A stretch of 64,000 nucleotides of DNA from Burkholderiaceae bacterium 26 (GCA_000955795.1 JYOB01000008.1:120561-184560), one strand, 5' to 3'; positions 29,090-38,633 are shown, numbered from the stretch's first letter. Notes: generated from the sequence alone by a model not told the origin. Translations and numbers: made by a program.

Positions 29090-29530
29090 ATGCCACGATT
29101 TGCCCGCCTGTTCGAAGCCGCCGAGGACATCCTCGAAGCCTATCGCGAAGCGCTCAAGCGCCGCGATGCCGATGGCGCGCTCAAGCTGTGGCTCGATGAG
29201 GACTCGGTGAGCTTCATCCTGCCCGACGGCCAGCGCCTGAACGGCCACGAGCAACTGCGCGGCTGCCTTGATGCGCTGGTCGAGAAGAACCCGGTCTGGA
29301 TCGAATGCCTCTCGCAGCAGGTGCATTCGTCGCTCGGCGTATCGATCTTCGAAGCCACGGAAGCCCTGCGCTTCTCGGCCACCGCCACCGAGGCAGACCT
29401 GTACGTGCACACGACCTACGTGCTGATGCAGAACCACGAAGGCTGGCGTATCGCCCACGTGCATTCCAGCCAGGCCGCCGAAGAACGCGTGGCCGCCTCC
29501 ATCGCCAGCGTCACGCACTCTCTGCACTAA
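29090..29530 (+). CDS. NTF2-like (SnoaL) fold protein
   Basis: 146 residues with the look of a small alpha+beta cone: helical EDILEAYREALKRRDADGALKLW, then beta-strands ending VHTTYVLMQNHEGWRIAHVHSS. This matches nuclear-transport-factor-2-like or SnoaL-type proteins. No catalytic signature is convincing, so the role is unknown. It follows waaF by 25 bp and precedes the YheT-like hydrolase by 34 bp, so it is probably in the same transcript. Confidence 0.72.
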   Translation: MPRFARLFEAAEDILEAYREALKRRDADGALKLWLDEDSVSFILPDGQRLNGHEQLRGCLDALVEKNPVWIECLSQQVHSSLGVSIFEATEALRFSATATEADLYVHTTYVLMQNHEGWRIAHVHSSQAAEERVAASIASVTHSLH

Positions 29531-29564
29531 GCTGCCGCGCTTGGCGTGGCTGCCGTCTCTCTCG

Positions 29565-30641
29565 ATGACCCATCCGTCTCGCCACGCCACTCCCCTTGAA
29601 CTGAATCTGGGCGCCCTGCTTGCAGGGCCGTTCGAGCCGCATGCGTTCCGCTCGCCCTGGTGGCTGATCGGCGGCAATGCGCAGACGATCGTGCCCGCGC
29701 GCCTGTGGCGCTTTCCGCGCATTGCGTATCGGCGCGAACGCTGGGACACGCCCGACCACGATTTCATCGACCTCGACTGGACCACGCATGAAACGGATGC
29801 GCACGCACCGCTCGTCGTCATGTTTCATGGCCTGGAGGGCGATTCGCGCAGCCATTACGCGCGGCTGCTCATGGACGCGCTGCGCGCGCGCCGCTGGCTG
29901 GGGGTCATTCCGCACTTTCGCGGGTGCTCGGGCGAGATGAACCTCGCGCCGCGCATGTACCACTGTGGAGACGGCGCCGAGATCGCGTGGATCCTAGAAC
30001 GCCTTTATCGGACGGTTTGCCAGCCGCAGGGCCGCAAGCTGCTGGTCGTCGGCATCTCGCTGGGCGGCAATGCTCTGCTGCGCTACCTGGGCGAACACGG
30101 CACCGATGCGCGCTACGTGAGCGCGGCTGCGACGGTGTCTGCACCGCTGGACATGCGAGCGGGCGGCGCAGCGTTGTCCAGAGGCTTCAACATGGTCTAC
30201 ACGCGCATGTTCCTGCGCACGCTCAAGGACAAGGCCAATGCCAAGCTCGACCAGCACCCAGGCCTGTACGACCGCGCCGCCATGATGGCCACGCGCACGC
30301 TGGGGCAATTCGACAACCTTGTCACCGCACCGCTGCACGGTTTTCGTGACGTGCTCGACTACTGGACACGCGCTTCGTCCAAACCCGTGCTGCGCGAGGT
30401 GCGCGTGCCCGCGCTGGTGCTGAACGCGCGCAACGATCCGTTCTTGCCCGGACAGCACCTGCCTGGCGCGGCCGAGGTATCACCCGACATCACGCTGGAC
30501 CAGCCGCTGCACGGCGGCCATGTCGGCTTCCTGGTACGCCATGGCAAGACAGGCCGCGTCGACTGGATGCCCGCCCGCGTCCTGCGCTTTTTCGATGACG
30601 TGTTGGGCCGCCAAACCAACGCGGAAGACGCCCATGGATGA
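29565..30641 (+). CDS. YheT-type alpha/beta hydrolase
   Basis: 358 residues of the AB-hydrolase-4 group. The order is characteristic: PWWLIGGNAQTIVPA, then VVMFHGLEGDSRSHYARLL (oxyanion region), HFRGCSGEMN, nucleophile elbow GISLGGN, acid in NARNDPFLP and histidine in LHGGHVGFL. It is a predicted carboxylester hydrolase; the physiological substrate is not established for this group. The next gene starts inside its last codons (8 bp overlap). Confidence 0.88.
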   Translation: MTHPSRHATPLELNLGALLAGPFEPHAFRSPWWLIGGNAQTIVPARLWRFPRIAYRRERWDTPDHDFIDLDWTTHETDAHAPLVVMFHGLEGDSRSHYARLLMDALRARRWLGVIPHFRGCSGEMNLAPRMYHCGDGAEIAWILERLYRTVCQPQGRKLLVVGISLGGNALLRYLGEHGTDARYVSAAATVSAPLDMRAGGAALSRGFNMVYTRMFLRTLKDKANAKLDQHPGLYDRAAMMATRTLGQFDNLVTAPLHGFRDVLDYWTRASSKPVLREVRVPALVLNARNDPFLPGQHLPGAAEVSPDITLDQPLHGGHVGFLVRHGKTGRVDWMPARVLRFFDDVLGRQTNAEDAHG

Positions 30642-31215
30642 CATCGTCCGCCAGGCCATGGCCAAGTGGCCGAACGTGCCGAATTGCTTTGGCTGGCTGG
30701 CGCTGGATCGGCGGGGCCAATGGCGCATGCGCAACGAATATGCGCAGGCCAACAACCTGTCCGGTGAGCCGATCCGCCACGCCGCGCTCGTCGATTTCAT
30801 CGTGCGCAACTACGCGCATGACGATGTCGGGCGCTGGTTCTTTCAGAATGGGCCGCAGCGGGTGTTTGTCGAACTCGATTACACGCCGTGGGTGGTGCGG
30901 CTGTCAGCCGACGGCGCGCCCCCAGCGTTCACGACAACCACCGGCGCTGCGTTCTCGCCAAGCGGCTGTTTTGTCGATGAACAAGGCAGCGTGCTGCTCT
31001 CGGGCCGCGTGGGCGGATGCGAAGCAGAAGAGACCATTGCCCTGCTGCACGATCACGATCTCGAGCCGTTCTCCTCGTTGGCCCAATGGCACGGAGAAGC
31101 ATGCGGAGCCGCGCTGGGTACGCTGACCCTGGGTGATCGGACATTCGACATTGAGCCGATTGCGCGCGCCGAAGTCGCAAAGCGCTATGGTTTCGTAACT
31201 CGGCCGGCGGAATAG
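30634..31215 (+). CDS. Conserved protein of unknown function (DUF-type)
   Basis: 193 residues, soluble, without signal peptide or membrane helix. Distinctive stretches are PNVPNCFGWLALDRRGQWRM, IVRNYAHDDVGRWFFQNGPQRV and TTGAAFSPSGCFVDEQGSVLL. I recall this type of protein from Burkholderiales genomes but cannot name the family or function. It starts 8 bp before the stop of the YheT-like hydrolase, so it is translationally linked to it. It is convergent with the M48 protease gene. Confidence 0.7.
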   Translation: MDDIVRQAMAKWPNVPNCFGWLALDRRGQWRMRNEYAQANNLSGEPIRHAALVDFIVRNYAHDDVGRWFFQNGPQRVFVELDYTPWVVRLSADGAPPAFTTTTGAAFSPSGCFVDEQGSVLLSGRVGGCEAEETIALLHDHDLEPFSSLAQWHGEACGAALGTLTLGDRTFDIEPIARAEVAKRYGFVTRPAE

Positions 31216-31235
31216 CGTCCCCCGGCCTACCCGCC

Positions 31236-32939
31236 CTACTTCGGCAACGCCTTGTCTTCCGCCTTCTCTTCCCGGTATTGGCGCTCCATCTGATGCAAGC
31301 GCGCATCCACTTCGGATAGCGTGTAGAAATCCGCATCTCCCGCATCGCGGGCGAGCTTCAATTGCTCCACTGCCGACCCCCACGCCCCATCCCGCGCGTA
31401 TTTCTCTGCCAGCGCGCGGTGCTGCTCAACGCGCTTGCCCTTGTCGGCATAGGCACGAGCGAGCATGTCCCACCAGATTGGCTGGGCGGTGTCTTCGCGG
31501 GTCTTGTCTTTCAGATACGGAATCGCGTCATCGGCCCGGCCGGCCGTCAGCAGCGTTTGCGCATAGGTGATCCCGACCGCGCGTGACAGCGGGTACGCAG
31601 TGAGCGCCGCGCGCGCCAATGTCAGCGCCTCGGAGGTACGGTCGCGAGCGCGTGCCAGTTCGATGGCCGTTACGTCCAGCTCGACGCTGCCAGATGTGAT
31701 GCCGGGAATGTTGCCGTACAGGCGTCGCGCCTCCTGCAGCGCCTGCTCAGCGTCATCCAGCCGCCCGGCCATCTGGTTGGCAACGGCCACGCCGTACCAG
31801 AGCGCCGCGCGCTTCTCGACAGGCGCATCTGGCGCCGACGACAACTGCGAGCGCATCGCATTTCGCACATCGATATAGGCGCTTGTTGACGTTTCCTGCA
31901 GCACGCGCGCACGCGCTTTCGCAAAACCAAATTCTGGCCGACGCGGCTGGCGCGGATGCGGCAAGCCTCGTGCGCGGTCTTCCATGTCGGCGATACGTTC
32001 GCCGGTCAGCGGGTGGGTGCGCGCATAACCGGGAATCACGCCTGTGTCGGCAATGTTCGTTACGCGCTGTAGACGACGGAAGAAGTCCGGCATGCCGTCC
32101 GGGTTGTAGCCAGCACCGGTGAGCAGCGTGAAACCGACGCGGTCTGCCTCGCGCTCCGCGCCTCGCGAGAAAGCGAGCTGGTTCGACACTGCCGCCGCCT
32201 GCCCACCCATCGCCAGCGCCTGCGCGGCGTCACCGCTCTTGGTGGCTGCCAGACCGGCCAGCAGAATCGACGCCAATGCAATCCACATCGACTCGCCGGA
32301 TTTATCGATGCCGCGCGCAATATGCCGCTGCAGCACGTGCCCGATTTCGTGGCCGAGGACCGAGGCCAGCTCCGACTCACTCTCGGTCGCGACCAACGTA
32401 CCCGTGTTCACGCCGATGTAGCCGCCCGGCAGCGCAAACGCGTTGATGCCCGGATCGCGTGCGGCGAACAGCTCAAAACTCGACGCCGACGTGCTGCCCG
32501 CCACGTGCTGACGGCGCGCCGCTTCGATCAGCTTGTAGCCAATGGTGTTGAGGTAATCGGTGATCAGCGGGTCAGGCACGAAATCCGGATCGCGGCGTAT
32601 CTGGCGCATCACACGGTCGCCCAGACGGCGCTCCATCTCGGGCGACAGAGACGCCGTCGACGGATCGCCCATGTCGGGCAACTCGTACGTCGGCGCGTCA
32701 ACGACGGCCGGCTCCTTCGGCAAATACGGCGACTGCCGGCCGATCTGCACGCTGCGATTCAGGTTGCTCTGCACCTGATCTGCCGCCGCGGCAGAGCCCA
32801 ACCCCGGATTGACCGAAGCTGCCGGCGCGGACGCCACCGCCTGCGCCAGCACGGGCAGCGGCAGGGGCGCCAGCCACGTCGTCAACAACACAGCAGCCGT
32901 CAGCTTGCGGACGCGCGGCCGAAAAAGTGAAAGCGTCAT
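31236..32939 (-). CDS. bepA: BepA-like M48 metalloprotease with TPR region
   Basis: A 567-residue periplasmic protein. A signal peptide (about 1-33) is followed by an M48 peptidase domain with zinc motif HEIGH (197-201) and the downstream glutamate in GAEREADRVG. The C-terminal half (about 330-560) is tetratricopeptide-like. This architecture matches BepA/YfgC, which assists and polices assembly of outer-membrane proteins such as LptD. The start is ATG 32939; a longer frame to 32984 adds residues without signal-peptide character. Confidence 0.85.
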   Translation of the reverse strand: MTLSLFRPRVRKLTAAVLLTTWLAPLPLPVLAQAVASAPAASVNPGLGSAAAADQVQSNLNRSVQIGRQSPYLPKEPAVVDAPTYELPDMGDPSTASLSPEMERRLGDRVMRQIRRDPDFVPDPLITDYLNTIGYKLIEAARRQHVAGSTSASSFELFAARDPGINAFALPGGYIGVNTGTLVATESESELASVLGHEIGHVLQRHIARGIDKSGESMWIALASILLAGLAATKSGDAAQALAMGGQAAAVSNQLAFSRGAEREADRVGFTLLTGAGYNPDGMPDFFRRLQRVTNIADTGVIPGYARTHPLTGERIADMEDRARGLPHPRQPRRPEFGFAKARARVLQETSTSAYIDVRNAMRSQLSSAPDAPVEKRAALWYGVAVANQMAGRLDDAEQALQEARRLYGNIPGITSGSVELDVTAIELARARDRTSEALTLARAALTAYPLSRAVGITYAQTLLTAGRADDAIPYLKDKTREDTAQPIWWDMLARAYADKGKRVEQHRALAEKYARDGAWGSAVEQLKLARDAGDADFYTLSEVDARLHQMERQYREEKAEDKALPK

Positions 32940-33044
32940 ACGGAAAGCACGGAGAGCGGAATCAGCGCGGCCACATAGCCGCAAGCCGGGTGCTTGCTAT
33001 CATAAAACGCTTCGCACCCTGCCCCGCAAAACGCGCTGTCACTT

Positions 33045-33521
33045 ATGTCGCAACTGACCCACTTCGATTCCGCCGGACAAGCCCATATGGTCGACGTCGG
33101 CAACAAGGCCGTCACGCACCGGGTGGCCGTGGCCACTGGCACGATCCGGATGCTGCCCGAGACGTTTGCGCTGGTGCGCGATGGCAACGCCAAGAAGGGC
33201 GACGTGCTCGGTATTGCGCGCGTTGCGGCCATCCAAGGCTCCAAGCGGACGTCGGATTTGATTCCGTTGTGTCATCCGTTGGCGTTGACGAAGGTGGCGG
33301 TGGAGTTTGTGCTGGATGAGGCTTCACACACCGTCCGCTGTACGGTTCGTGCCGAGACGCGGGGGCAGACCGGCGTCGAAATGGAAGCGCTGACTGCAGT
33401 GCAGGTGGGGCTGCTCACGATTTACGACATGTGCAAGGCTGTGGATCGGGGGATGGTGATTGGGGATGTGCGGCTATTGGAAAAGCATGGGGGGAAGTCG
33501 GGGGATTGGGTGGCGGGATAA
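33045..33521 (+). CDS. moaC: MoaC, cyclic pyranopterin monophosphate synthase
   Basis: Second step of molybdenum-cofactor synthesis. The 158-residue protein shows [62 protein letters not shown] and [23 protein letters not shown], all family blocks. It is a standalone gene divergent from bepA and followed by a strong terminator. Confidence 0.95.
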   Translation: MSQLTHFDSAGQAHMVDVGNKAVTHRVAVATGTIRMLPETFALVRDGNAKKGDVLGIARVAAIQGSKRTSDLIPLCHPLALTKVAVEFVLDEASHTVRCTVRAETRGQTGVEMEALTAVQVGLLTIYDMCKAVDRGMVIGDVRLLEKHGGKSGDWVAG

Positions 33522-33538
33522 TCCTCGCCCGACAAAGT

Positions 33539-33566
33539 AAAAGAGCGTCTTCCTGACGCTCTTTTT
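33539..33566 (+). terminator. Rho-independent terminator after moaC
   Basis: AAAAGAGCGTC, loop TTCCT, GACGCTCTTTTT. The flanking A and T runs also let it serve the convergent pilin gene. Confidence 0.9.
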
Positions 33567-33580
33567 ATTACCGGCCCAGA

Positions 33581-34090
33581 TCAACGACACTCGGTGGGGG
33601 CGATTCGGGCATCCATCGAAGGCGCCGACGCGGGCTTTACCGAGTTGGCTCGGGCTGCAACGCCGCTGGCATAGCAGTCCCATCGAATGACGCCGACGGG
33701 CCGCTTATCGGCGCTCAGCGCATCGCCATTCACAGTGGGTTTGAGAACCAGCGTATTGGCCCCGCCATCCGCCACATTCGACGCGTAAGCGATCTCGATC
33801 TCGCCGTTGGCCTGGTTGATCGTGACGCCGCTCGCCACAACGTTGCGGGTCGCGCCGTTGGCTGTGTAGCCATGGCCAAAAGGAACGCCCGCGGCGGCAT
33901 TCTCAGCTACCGCTGTTTTTGCGGACGCGGCCAGTGCCAGCCCTTCTGTCACGCGTGAACGTGAAACGTAATCCTGATACGCCGGCACCGCAATCGCTGC
34001 AAGGATGCCGACGATTGCGATAACGATCATCAGCTCGATCAGAGTAAAACCCGCTTGGGCCTGCTTTCCCGCATTGCTCTTCAACCGCAT
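33581..34090 (-). CDS. Type IV pilin (pilin 1)
   Basis: A 169-residue prepilin. A short basic leader ([14 protein letters not shown]) precedes the PilD cleavage site [21 protein letters not shown], whose hydrophobic helix packs in the fibre core. The globular part has a cysteine pair (RWDCYASG and the C-terminal PTECR) that would form the D-region loop. GGAGAAG precedes ATG 34090. It differs from the other two pilins here: [14 protein letters not shown] in place of [14 protein letters not shown], and an unrelated C-terminus. No sigma-54 site is seen upstream. Confidence 0.9.
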   Translation of the reverse strand: MRLKSNAGKQAQAGFTLIELMIVIAIVGILAAIAVPAYQDYVSRSRVTEGLALAASAKTAVAENAAAGVPFGHGYTANGATRNVVASGVTINQANGEIEIAYASNVADGGANTLVLKPTVNGDALSADKRPVGVIRWDCYASGVAARANSVKPASAPSMDARIAPTECR

Positions 34091-34219
34091 TGACTTCTCC
34101 TCTATCGTTGTTTCCAGATATCCAATTGCCGATTTCATCCTGCAATTGAAACGGAGAAGACTAAGCGAGTTGATGAAACTCTATGCACAGCGCAACGAAT
34201 TTTGATTCTTCGAATAAGA

Positions 34220-34240
34220 AAGCGCCCAAAATGGGCGCTT
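34220..34240 (-). terminator. Terminator after the PglL-like gene
   Basis: Perfect 9 bp stem AAGCGCCCA / TGGGCGCTT with loop AAA, immediately past the stop at 34244. A T-rich run follows on the minus strand. Confidence 0.8.
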
Positions 34241-34243
34241 CAA

Positions 34244-36010
34244 TTACTGCGAGGCAGGTAACGTTTTTTCAACCGATGGCTTCGCCGCCGATACGAGCAG
34301 ATTTTCAGATTTAAGCCGGGCGCAAAGCGTCTTCAGCTTCCCATTGCCCTGTTTTTCACAGGCTTGCGTGAAAATCCAAGTCTGTGAAGCGTAGTCAGCG
34401 GGATAACTACCTCGCATACGACGGGCGTACACCATAGCGTCATCGGTCCGCCCCAAATACGCCAGTGCAAGCACATAGCGCTGAACCGTCAGAGACCCCG
34501 GATAAAACTGCATGGCGTGGAATTCGAGCTTCTCCAAGGATGACGCCATCTCGGGGGTCACGTTCCATTGAATCGCGAACGCCAGGTTCTCGTAGGGCAG
34601 CAACAACGTCGGCCCGTGCTGGTTGTATCTGGCAATTTCCTTCTCCGCGCCGTCCGGTGCGTAGTGAAGGCGCTCCACGGCCTTGTAGTCACCCCAAAGA
34701 TGAACCATCAGCGCGACGCTGCCGATCGAAATGGCGGCAGTCGACACGAAGACCATCCCACTGGACGGCACCCGCATATTGCGTTCGTCGGCATAACCCA
34801 GCGCAAAAGCAAGTGGAAGCAGGAAAAACAGGTAGTGCAGCGGATATTCCAACATCGAATGCACGCCCATTACCGCGGCAATGGAAAGCAGGAATGCCAA
34901 CTCTGGCGTCATCCGGCGCTTTCGCAAACTCCACAGGAGGCCGAGCATGGGCAGTGCAATGGCGAGCAAGCCCAGCAGACCAACTTTGGCCAGTTGATCC
35001 AGCACGATGTTGTGCGCATTCAGCGACATCGTGACGGGGCCAAGAACTTCGGTCTGTACAAACTGGTTCCAGGCGTAATCACCCCAACCGCCGCCCAACC
35101 ACGGATGCGCGACGAACATATGCCATGCATGCGCCCACAATTGCGTCCGCCCCGTACCTTCGCCCAATCGGTCCACCGTCGATGCGGACAACTCCAGATG
35201 CCAGACTGCGTTGGCGTACTCAACCATCCAACTGCAAAGTTGGTATGCCGCCACCAGCAAAACAACCGGCAAACACGCCCGCATCCAGCGACGCCGGCCC
35301 CGCTGATCCGCCGTCCATGCCATCCCGATCAGCCCGCCCACCACAATGATGTGCAGCCATGACATCCGCGAGAATGTCAGGGATATCCCGATCAGAAGGA
35401 GCACCGCAACCACCATCAGCGGCCACCGCGCGCGACGGCAACGTAGTGCCAGGAACATGCTGGCTGCCAAACCGAACGCTAGATACGACGCCAGATGGTT
35501 GGGCTGATTCATGTTGCCCCACAGGCGCCGGCGAGGGGGCTCGGGGGATGCGGCAATGAAGACTGGCGACAAATCGGGCACGCGAAGTAGCTGCACCAAT
35601 TCAATCGCCACCGTTGCGAGGCCGCCAACAATCAAGCCGATCGCCAACGCCTCCAGAACACCGGGCAGTTCTCGGCTGCGGGCGCCGAGACTACACGCGG
35701 CGGCAGCGGCCAACAGGAACACCGTCGCGGCGAGCGAGAAGAACGGATTTAGCGGTGGCGCGAGCAGTAGCTGCGCGAACAAAGCTGCAATCAACCCGAG
35801 TGGCGCCAGCGCGATCCGCGGCAGACCTGTCTTGCTTCTCCATGTCACCGCCAGTACGGCGATCGCGAAGATTATCCAGCAGATGGCCGTGACATATTCC
35901 GCATAGAAAGTCGGCATCGGCAGAGTATGCGGTGCAAACAAGAAGGGAAGCGCGCCGCATGTGGCCAAAGCAAACCAGAGCGGGATGTACTGAAGTCGGG
36001 ATCGAAGCAT
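34244..36010 (-). CDS. PglL/TfpO-like pilin O-oligosaccharyltransferase
   Basis: A 588-residue inner-membrane protein of the Wzy/O-antigen-ligase superfamily. About 11-12 hydrophobic helices fill residues 1-430, followed by a ~150-residue soluble C-terminal domain. The conserved loop WGNMNQPNHLASYLAFG and the catalytic-type NAHNIVLDQLAKVG are PglL signatures. In Neisseria and Pseudomonas such enzymes transfer lipid-linked glycan to Ser/Thr of type IV pilins. Its position between pilin genes supports that role. The ATG at 36010 begins the first membrane helix; the longer frame to 36181 adds unlikely residues. An O-antigen ligase function is the alternative. Confidence 0.85.
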   Translation of the reverse strand: MLRSRLQYIPLWFALATCGALPFLFAPHTLPMPTFYAEYVTAICWIIFAIAVLAVTWRSKTGLPRIALAPLGLIAALFAQLLLAPPLNPFFSLAATVFLLAAAAACSLGARSRELPGVLEALAIGLIVGGLATVAIELVQLLRVPDLSPVFIAASPEPPRRRLWGNMNQPNHLASYLAFGLAASMFLALRCRRARWPLMVVAVLLLIGISLTFSRMSWLHIIVVGGLIGMAWTADQRGRRRWMRACLPVVLLVAAYQLCSWMVEYANAVWHLELSASTVDRLGEGTGRTQLWAHAWHMFVAHPWLGGGWGDYAWNQFVQTEVLGPVTMSLNAHNIVLDQLAKVGLLGLLAIALPMLGLLWSLRKRRMTPELAFLLSIAAVMGVHSMLEYPLHYLFFLLPLAFALGYADERNMRVPSSGMVFVSTAAISIGSVALMVHLWGDYKAVERLHYAPDGAEKEIARYNQHGPTLLLPYENLAFAIQWNVTPEMASSLEKLEFHAMQFYPGSLTVQRYVLALAYLGRTDDAMVYARRMRGSYPADYASQTWIFTQACEKQGNGKLKTLCARLKSENLLVSAAKPSVEKTLPASQ

Positions 36011-36155
36011 GCGCAAATTCAGCGAGAGAACGGGAATACAGGCGACGCAATCAAAGCGCCATTTGCAACGTCCGCGAGTGTAGTCGAACGAACCGCAAGT
36101 TATGCTTGATGGCTTTCCGAACATGCCACCCCGCCCAGCGCACCCGCGCAAAGCA

Positions 36156-36177
36156 AAGGGCGCCCAGAGGCGCCCTT
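36156..36177 (-). terminator. Terminator-like hairpin after pilin 2
   Basis: AAGGGCGCC, loop CAGA, GGCGCCCTT, between the pilin 2 stop (36243) and the PglL-like start (36010). The minus-strand T run (CTTTGCTTTG) is modest, so read-through into the ligase gene is possible. Confidence 0.65.
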
Positions 36178-36242
36178 GCATTTGTCCTATTCCTGGGTAA
36201 GCCAGCCGTTACACGCGACTGGCCGGAACAAGACTATAACGA

Positions 36243-36734
36243 TCAATGCTGGCAAGAAGCCGGCAGGTACGGGTACATGGCCGTTACCCCCGTAGCCGAC
36301 GCACCGTTCGCGCCGCCCGTGGTACCGCACAGCCAGTCAACCGTACCATCAGTTTTGGCGGTGCCAAACATACCCAGATATTTGCCGTCAATCGCCGAGG
36401 CGCCCGTGCTGCCCAGCGTCAGGACCACGCTCACGTCGGAGCCCGACGGGTTGTAAGACACGTTACTGATGTACTTCGTATTAAGCGGTACCGATGTGCT
36501 GATCGGAGCGCTGGCCGGGAACCCACCATTCCCATTGCTCGAAAACGCTTCGGTAATCGCTGCACGGCTCGAATCCAGCAGCGTCGTTGCTTCCGTCAGC
36601 TTCGACTTGATCATGTAGTTGTTATAAGCCGGCAGCGCGATGGCAGCCAGGATACCGACGATCGCAACCACGATCATCAGTTCGATCAGCGTGAAACCTT
36701 TCTGGACACGCTTGTTCAGACGCAGCGACTTCAT
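36243..36734 (-). CDS. Type IV pilin (pilin 2)
   Basis: A 163-residue prepilin with leader [13 protein letters not shown] and cleavage before [20 protein letters not shown]. Next comes [20 protein letters not shown]. The C-terminal disulfide pair is WLCGTT and the final PASCQH. The variable part is Ser/Gly/Thr-rich, a plausible O-glycan target for the neighbouring ligase. GGGGGAA lies before ATG 36734. A strong sigma-54 site is 45 bp upstream, consistent with PilR/RpoN control known for major pilins. Confidence 0.92.
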   Translation of the reverse strand: MKSLRLNKRVQKGFTLIELMIVVAIVGILAAIALPAYNNYMIKSKLTEATTLLDSSRAAITEAFSSNGNGGFPASAPISTSVPLNTKYISNVSYNPSGSDVSVVLTLGSTGASAIDGKYLGMFGTAKTDGTVDWLCGTTGGANGASATGVTAMYPYLPASCQH

Positions 36735-36778
36735 AAATTCCCCCGGATGTTTGGTTAAAGGTGAAGCGGTGGAGGTAG

Positions 36779-36795
36779 AGCAGGGATCGTGCCAG
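36779..36795 (-). promoter_or_regulatory. Sigma-54 promoter of pilin 2
   Basis: Minus-strand CTGGCACGATCCCTGCT has the GG-N10-GC spacing and matches TGGCACG-N4-YTGCW. The predicted transcript start is about 33 nt before the ATG. Confidence 0.8.
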
Positions 36796-36810
36796 TCCAA
36801 AACCTACGTT

Positions 36811-37076
36811 GCAGCGCCGGAAACGCGCCCACTATGGACAACTGTGGGCAATATCGAATGACAATTATTGACACATCGTGACAGAAGTCGTTAGTTTTGC
36901 GATTCATAGATCACAATAGTGGCTCGCACGTTGTTACGCTTTTGAGCGGGGCATCCTGTCAGTAGGGCCGCGCCCTATTGCCATCAACTCAAAAGCAATG
37001 CGGGCAACGAGTCACACACCCGCTGCCCGTTCCACAACACGTGTGAGCCCGTGTGGGTCTTCGGTCTTTGATGCCG
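36811..37076. other. Non-coding stretch between pilin genes 2 and 3
   Basis: About 265 bp without a credible gene. It is locally AT-richer than the surroundings (for example ATGACAATTATTGACACATC near 36857). Imperfect hairpins around 37006-37055 could end the pilin 3 transcript. I see no repeat or clear RNA gene. Confidence 0.5.
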
Positions 37077-37589
37077 TCAGTTCTGGCACGCTGCCGGCAA
37101 ATATGGATACATGGATTGCACGGCCGCCCCGGAAGCGGAGTCATTCGCTGTTTGCGCGGTCGCGCACGTCCACGCCACCGTCCCATCAGCCTTACCAGTC
37201 CCGAACACACCCAGGTAGTGACCATCGATTTGGGCATTACCTGTGTTGCCAAGCGTCACAACCACGCCAACGCCAGAAGTCGTTCCGGGGTTGTTGTACT
37301 TGATTCCGGTCACGTATTGGGCGTTGCTGGCCACAGCCTGGGTAATGATGGGCGGCGAACTTGCGCTCGGAAAGGCGCCGTTGTTGGATGAGTACGCCTC
37401 GTTAACAGCAACCCGTGCCGCGTCCAACGTCGTTGTTGCTTCGGTCAACTTCGACTTGATCATGTAGTTGTTGTATGCCGGCAGCGCAATCGCCGCCAAA
37501 ATCCCAACAATCGCCACCACGATCATCAGTTCGATCAGCGTAAAGCCGCCCGCCCGACGCTTTATTCCCTTGCTGTGCTTGAAAACCAT
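37077..37589 (-). CDS. Type IV pilin (pilin 3)
   Basis: A 170-residue prepilin: leader [15 protein letters not shown], then [40 protein letters not shown]. The C-terminal cysteines are in WTCATA and PAACQN. It is a paralogue of pilin 2, sharing the helix and a C-terminal [10 protein letters not shown] or [10 protein letters not shown] motif, but the middle region differs. GGGGAGAGG precedes ATG 37589, and a sigma-54 site lies about 41 bp upstream. Upstream in-frame residues to 37748 cross that promoter and are not translated. Confidence 0.92.
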   Translation of the reverse strand: MVFKHSKGIKRRAGGFTLIELMIVVAIVGILAAIALPAYNNYMIKSKLTEATTTLDAARVAVNEAYSSNNGAFPSASSPPIITQAVASNAQYVTGIKYNNPGTTSGVGVVVTLGNTGNAQIDGHYLGVFGTGKADGTVAWTCATAQTANDSASGAAVQSMYPYLPAACQN

Positions 37590-37629
37590 GACCTCTCCCC
37601 AAAAGGCATTTGTTATTGGGAGGCCACCC

Positions 37630-37646
37630 TGCAGGGACCATGCCAA
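37630..37646 (-). promoter_or_regulatory. Sigma-54 promoter of pilin 3
   Basis: Minus-strand TTGGCATGGTCCCTGCA keeps GG and GC 10 bases apart and matches the consensus at most positions. It shares GTCC/ATCC-CTGC spacing with the pilin 2 promoter. Confidence 0.75.
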
Positions 37647-37773
37647 GACACACAACGTATATCTGGGCAAAAACTGGCGCACTTTGGTGGGATTTCGGGC
37701 ACAAATCTGACCGTTCTTGACAGAATTCCGGACAGAACCCGTCATCACCTACTTTCGTGGGGAACCGTTCAGA

Positions 37774-38472
37774 CTAGGCTTGGCGCAACGCCCGCCGGCT
37801 GAGCCACCAGCCCACACACACGACAAGCAACGCCCCAACGCCCCCAACCACCACGTCCGCATACGGCACCACGCGCTCAAACCAAGCCGCGTCAATCGGA
37901 TCGGTGACAAGCATGTCGCCAGCCAGATAGCCGAGCAGTGCCGCCCCGAGCGTGATGATCACCGGGAAGCGGGCCATGACCCCCACCAGCAGCGTGCTGC
38001 CGAACACGATCAACGGTACCGACAAACCAAGCCCCAGCACAAGCAGCAGAAACGTCGTGCCTGACGGCCCTTTCTCCGCTGCGGCGGCCACGGCGACGAC
38101 GTTATCGAGCGACATCACAAAGTCGGCGATGAGGATGGTCTGGATGGCTGGCCACAGCCCAACTCGCTGGCGGTGGTCTCCGGAGGCTTCGTTTTCAGCT
38201 TCCGTGAGCAGTTTCACGCCGATGTAGATCAGCAGCAGCGCGCCAATCGTTTTTAGATACGGCAGCGCAAGCAGTTTGACGGCCAGCACGGTCAACACCA
38301 CGCGCAGCACAATGGCGCCGGCGCTGCCCCAGAAAATGGCCTGCTTCTGCTGGCGTTTGGGCAGGTTGCGCGCGGCCAGCGCGATGACCACCGCGTTGTC
38401 GCCCGACAGCACGATGTTGGTCAGAATGATGGAGCCGAGTGCGAACCAGAATGCGCTGGAGGTGAGCGCCAT
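37774..38472 (-). CDS. TerC-family integral membrane protein
   Basis: 232 residues with about seven membrane helices. The two Asp-containing TerC motifs are intact: VLSGDNAVVIALAARNLP and ADFVMSLDNVVAVAAAA. Members are linked to metal ion (manganese) export or tellurite resistance; this one resembles the YjbE-like group. No ter genes are adjacent, so a housekeeping metal role is more likely. The start is ATG 38472, opening the first helix. Confidence 0.88.
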   Translation of the reverse strand: MALTSSAFWFALGSIILTNIVLSGDNAVVIALAARNLPKRQQKQAIFWGSAGAIVLRVVLTVLAVKLLALPYLKTIGALLLIYIGVKLLTEAENEASGDHRQRVGLWPAIQTILIADFVMSLDNVVAVAAAAEKGPSGTTFLLLVLGLGLSVPLIVFGSTLLVGVMARFPVIITLGAALLGYLAGDMLVTDPIDAAWFERVVPYADVVVGGVGALLVVCVGWWLSRRALRQA

Positions 38473-38585
38473 AGTGTTCTCGAAGATGTCCTTGGGGGTT
38501 GGCGTGCAATGAGCCGGTTTGCAGCATCTTGTTTGCTTATACACATGTCGTGCCTGGATCGCATGCTGCGTCGCGACCAAACAAA

Positions 38586-38608
38586 AACGGGAGGCCAGGC
38601 CTCCCGTT
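38586..38608 (-). terminator. Terminator after sucCD
   Basis: Perfect 10 bp stem AACGGGAGGC / GCCTCCCGTT with loop CAG and a T5 run on the minus strand, 25 bp past the sucD stop. Confidence 0.9.
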
Positions 38609-38633
38609 CTCGCACAACCTCAAACCTTGTCGA

